In this document: piece by piece, positions 19,614 through 22,866 of the stretch
Position numbering within the stretch: position 1 is the stretch's first letter
Layout: every line of letters begins with the position of its first letter
NCBI GenBank assembly: GCA_001579985.1
Contig: LRSR01008197.1
Coordinates: 1 to 22,866, forward strand
DNA from: Hypsibius dujardini
Lineage: Eukaryota; Tardigrada; Eutardigrada; Parachela; Hypsibiidae
Reading direction: 5' to 3'
Length of the DNA stretch: 22,866 nt
The notes under the pieces: generated by a model
Database searches by the model: none
What the model was told of the DNA's origin: nothing
Seen by the model: only the letters and a program-made list of their open reading frames with translations
Translations under genes and position numbers: made by a program

Positions 19614-22600
19614 ATGTTCATCGATTCTCATCCCGTCGTTTCCCTGACGGTTGCTCTGTGCTTATTATTCCTCACCGTTGGTCATATTCGTTACAGCATT
19701 CCTTTCTCAGCGCTAAATTCGACCTCGTGCATTGCCCATCGTCAGTTCTGCGGGCCAAGCAACGTTTCGCCTGCTTGGATCTACAAAATGCACCCTTGGA
19801 CGAACCTAAAAGGCAAATACTCCCAGGGCTCTCAGGATTTGTACTTGCACAGGATTTTTGCTGTGATCGGCAGCACCAACCGTTACTTTGTCGAGTTCGG
19901 CTTCAACGAACCGTCCTACACGTCCGGCGGATCAGGCGCCAATACGAGGAACCTCTACCAGAAAGGGTGGAGAGGTCTGCTGCTGGACGGAGATCGCGAG
20001 AATGCGGAAATTAATTTACAGAAGCATTTTCTCTTCGCCAATAATATCGCCCAAATCTTCGCGCAGTACAATGTGCCGAAAGAGTTGGATTACCTCTCGG
20101 TCGATATGGATTCGCATGATCTCTGGGTGTTTCGGGCTATTCTCGAGGCGGGTAAGAATTTTTAGTTTTTCACTTGACGGATCGTAGGAAAATCGGGCGT
20201 CGAGACGAAATCGCCACTCGAAAAAGGCGAGTGAAAAACAATTTCCCAATTTCTGGTAACAGGAAAATCAAAATTCGTTTTTTTGGCGGGGTCGGTGCTT
20301 TGGAGATTGCGACTCGATGCTTTGATAAACCCCAACCAAGGCGTATAACGAAATTTACAGTGAGGAAGATGTTTTAACACCCAAAACGATTGTCCATTGG
20401 TCAGTTGGCACTGTACTCGTCCTTTACCAGCACTACAAGTATTTTCAAACTCTGCTTGACAAAAATATTGAAATCAATAAGACTTGCTCCATTTCCATAC
20501 TTTTCCAACTTGCCGTACTGTCACGATCTCAAGGGACACTTTTTTGCCCTACTCGTACGTTTTAACCAACCCGGCCGTGTCTATTCAGTGCCGTTCACCA
20601 AATTAGCACTGTAGGAACAAATATACGGAAAAACACGGCAATACAATCAAACAATCAACGAGGAGGAAATCTACTCTTTTCGCTCAACAATTCCGGCTTT
20701 CACGAGGGAATTCCGGATGCACTCCTCGGTGATATTCTTTCATGACCCTGAAATAAATTCTGAAATTCTAAAAGCTCAACCTGCTTTCGGGCCGCAATAT
20801 CCGGAGCCTTCTCTTTCAAATCGCCCCTTTTGTCCAGACCCCGGACCCTCCAGTGTACTCAATCGAACAATCAACCACCTGATCACCCCTTGCTCCGCCC
20901 CTTTTGTCCAGACCCCGGACCCTCCAAGTGTAGTCAATCGAACAATCAACCACCTGATCACCCCTTGCTCCGCCCCTTTTGTCCAGACCCCGGACCCTCC
21001 AGTGTACTCAATCGAACAATCAACCACCTGATCACCCCTTGCTCCGCCCCTTTTGTCCATACCCCGGACCCTCCAGTGTACTCAATCGAACAATCAACCA
21101 CCTGATCACCCCTTGCTCCGCCCCTTTTGTTCATTCTCCGGACCCTCCAGTTTAGTCAATCATGTCGTTGATTTTACTGTATACTCAAATTCTGGTCATG
21201 CCAATCAAAAATGAGAGACTCGAATTCGAATTGTAATGTGATCTTGCCAAATTCGTTTAATGTGAACTTTTAAACCGAAATCTCGCTTAAAATTTGAAGC
21301 GATGTTGCTCTCCGAAGTATGAGTTTCTCATCCTGCGCTAGTTCGTGCTGTAGCATGGTCTCGACCCATGCAGTGGCGCAAGCTCGCTCCATAGCCCAAG
21401 AATAGTTTCCTTTTTTTTACGTTTGTTTTTCCCGTAAATAGGGAGGTTGCGCTTGCTGTAAAAAAGAAACCTATACGAAACGAAAGAATAAACGTCGTTG
21501 CAATCAACGTTTCTATCATCGTAACTCAGTTCACGTTGCGCAATGAAACCTAAACGTAAACAAACAAAGCAACGTTTACGAAGCTTTCAACAACAACAGC
21601 TGATAATGGAATAAAATCTGATTCTAGATCTGATTCTAGTAAACAAAACAAAGAACGATTTATCCACCATTAATATGGATAAAAATGAATTTTCTTGTCT
21701 AAAATGCGGCAAAGCGGACGAGAGAAGTTGAAGAACACTCATTTTGCCATAATTGTCAAATTTATGCAATGTACGCGATCAAGGCTATGACAATCAATTC
21801 AGCAAAACTGTCCGATTTTCACCATCTCCGCCACGCGAAGACACAGAAATTCCTTACTAGCTCATGGATTCTCACTTCTGATAATCCAAAAGGAAGATCA
21901 AACAATTTTCAAAATTTAGATTGGTGTTTGTTGATATAATTCGGAAAAGATAAATAACAAAACACCAAACAAAAAGGATGACGCAAAAAGGTCGAGTACC
22001 ACCACACATGCAGGATTATGAATTAGGCAACAATCAAGGAAAACGGCTCAGACACTGCATCCGGGCCAAAAGTTCGGCGGGGGCGAGATTACTGGCGTGA
22101 TGCTAATTTTCAACAGGCAGCCCCGCTGCGTTGCCCCAGTTCTAGTTATCGCGGGTAAACGTCGTTCCAAACGAAACGACGAGGTTCGTTTCGTATCAAA
22201 CGTCGTATTTACGAACAATTCTTCGTTTCTACAAACGTTTTCGTTCCAATTTCACGAAGAGCGCAACCTCCGTAATATTTCAGGACAAAACATCTCTACA
22301 TCAGATTTCCAACTAAATCCTTGTAAATAAGTTTTCATCATAAAGCGTTTTGGAAAGACGATCGCAAGTACTGTAGAATTCCGATCAACTGGTGCTATTG
22401 CGCAATCAGCTCAGTCAAAAGAGACCGGACCTGATTGGTTGCAAAAATAAGACACCCCAAGACTGCACGTGCTTGATTGCCTGCATTCTCGTTACAAATT
22501 GTGTGAGAATCGGGTGACTGATTACTTGATTGAAGCACTTCAGGGTTTTCGGCCCGTCGGAACTAATTTACGGGGGGGGGTCCAAGAATCAGCACCAGTT

Positions 22601-22866
22601 GATCGGAGTTTTAAAGTACATGCATATATTGGTATACGCTGTTTTGCAGGGTTTTTGGCCCGTCGGAACTAATTTACGGGGGGGGGTCCAAGAATCAGCA
22701 CCAGTTGATCGGAATTTTAAAGTACATGCATATATTGGTATACGCTGTTTTGCAGGGTACCGGCCACGTGTGATTACAACCGAGTACAACGCCAATTATC
22801 CCCTCACGCATGCGTTGACGCTAATCGACCCGACCCTCATCGGTAACGGTTCGGTGCCCAGAGACT
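19614..22866 (+). CDS. Membrane-anchored FkbM-type methyltransferase, exons 1-2, 3' end outside window
   Basis: Exon 1 is 19614-20151 (179 codons plus one base), closed by gcgg|gtaaga. Exon 2 begins at 22756 after ttttgcag and is open to the edge. The junction restores a Gly codon in phase and gives EAGYRPRVITTEYNANYPL, the continuation expected in this family. Residues 8-23 form one hydrophobic segment after a short N-terminus, predicting a type II membrane protein. A SAM-binding-like region follows: NRYFVEFGFNEP (89-100), GWRGLLLDGD (118-127), then ELDYLSVDMDSHDLWVFRAI. FkbM-domain enzymes O-methylate varied substrates; the substrate here is unknown. The 2604-nt intron is the longest in the window and is full of repeats. 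The start is the first ATG in frame. Confidence 0.82.
20581..20650. repeat. Short interspersed repeat, copy 2, in methyltransferase intron 1
   Basis: The second copy of the 18161-18236 repeat. Flanking gccgtgt (20574-20580) and acacggc (20633-20639) form a 7-bp inverted end. Confidence 0.6.
20823..21160. repeat. 74-bp tandem array in methyltransferase intron 1
   Basis: About four and a half copies of a 74-75-bp unit, starting gccccttttgtcc at 20823, 20897, 20972, 21046 and 21120. Each unit contains ccccggaccctccagtgta, caatcgaacaatcaaccacc and tgatcaccccttgctcc. The unit resembles the right arm of the foldback element at 10785-10908 (ggaccctccattgtactcaatc and caaccacctga in reverse). Frames stay open across it, but no gene is implied. 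Confidence 0.9.
21442..22271. mobile_element. Possible degenerate DNA element in methyltransferase intron 1
   Basis: A perfect 12-bp inverted pair, ggaggttgcgct (21442-21453) and agcgcaacctcc (22260-22271), bounds about 830 bp. Next to each end are clusters of aaacgt / aaacga motifs (21470-21590 and 22150-22250), like the subterminal repeats of some DNA transposons. Inside, an ATG at 21675 opens a short Cys-containing reading (MDKNEFSCLKCGKADERS, then stop). A shifted frame continues FCHNCQIYAMYAIKA to about 21935. This suggests a broken two-CxxC zinc-motif protein. No transposase motif was identified, so the assignment is tentative. Confidence 0.4.
22541..22755 (+). repeat. 106-bp tandem duplication that copies the exon 2 splice acceptor
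   Basis: Two 106-bp units (22541-22646 and 22647-22752), nearly identical, run directly into the real acceptor cag at 22753-22755. Each unit starts with caggg, so cag|gg occurs at 22541, 22647 and 22753. The second and third are preceded by the same tacgctgtttt tract. Use of the acceptor at 22647 would read Gly-Phe-Leu-Ala-Arg-Arg-Asn and stop, and that at 22541 would also stop within eight codons. Confidence 0.9.

Noticed and set aside
20717-21105. Repetitive Pro-rich ORFs of about 90-104 codons
   Set aside because: They come from the 74-75-bp tandem array, whose period is not a multiple of three. The same peptide recurs across frames and no family is matched.
22469-22795. ORFs of about 67 codons on both strands at the right edge
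   Set aside because: They are produced by the 106-bp duplication, apart from the genuine exon 2 reading that begins at 22756 in a different frame.

Overview
This is a eukaryotic, almost certainly animal, genomic window. Every confident gene is split by short spliceosomal introns with GT..AG ends, and the proteins are textbook eukaryotic families. Introns and intergenic DNA are full of CTGT/CAGA and ATCA/TGAT tetranucleotide repeats, small inverted-repeat elements and minisatellites. A lophotrochozoan or flatworm (possibly tapeworm) genome is my impression from the repeat style, but nothing here proves it.

Layout. 1-108 (-): possible first exon of an unidentified gene leaving the window. 109-4360: no recognisable gene, but an 82-bp-arm hairpin, a 1.0-kb element with 74-bp terminal inverted repeats, and a lone end of the same family. 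4368-5698 (-): DNA-3-methyladenine glycosylase (MPG/AAG), 3 exons. 6122-10029 (+): ARPC1, the WD40 subunit of the Arp2/3 complex, 8 exons, divergent from MPG across 423 bp. 10030-11277: a foldback element and a small MITE. 11278-12019 (-): ribosomal protein eL34 (RPL34), 4 exons, probably with an extra 5' UTR exon. 12434-13903: shared upstream region of RPL34 and the next gene, with a 43-bp tandem duplication carrying two CACGTG E-boxes. 13972-17654 (+): casein kinase 1 of the delta/epsilon type, 9 coding exons. 17655-19340: intergenic, with a repeat inverted relative to one inside ARPC1. 19345-19509 (+): a possible 54-residue ORF with a mitochondrial-presequence look. 19614-22866 (+): a membrane-anchored FkbM-type methyltransferase, 5' part only. 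Its second exon (22756 to the edge) lies after a 2.6-kb intron.

The genes are unrelated housekeeping functions (base-excision repair, actin nucleation, translation, kinase signalling, a probable membrane-associated methyltransferase). There is no operon-like logic. What stands out is the repeat biology. Most introns of MPG, ARPC1 and CK1 hold a tetranucleotide tract or a MITE. A 74-bp tandem array in the methyltransferase intron looks derived from the end of the foldback element found 10 kb away. The last part of that intron is a 106-bp tandem duplication that copies the splice acceptor. I joined exons by eye, using phase and family conservation; no search was run.
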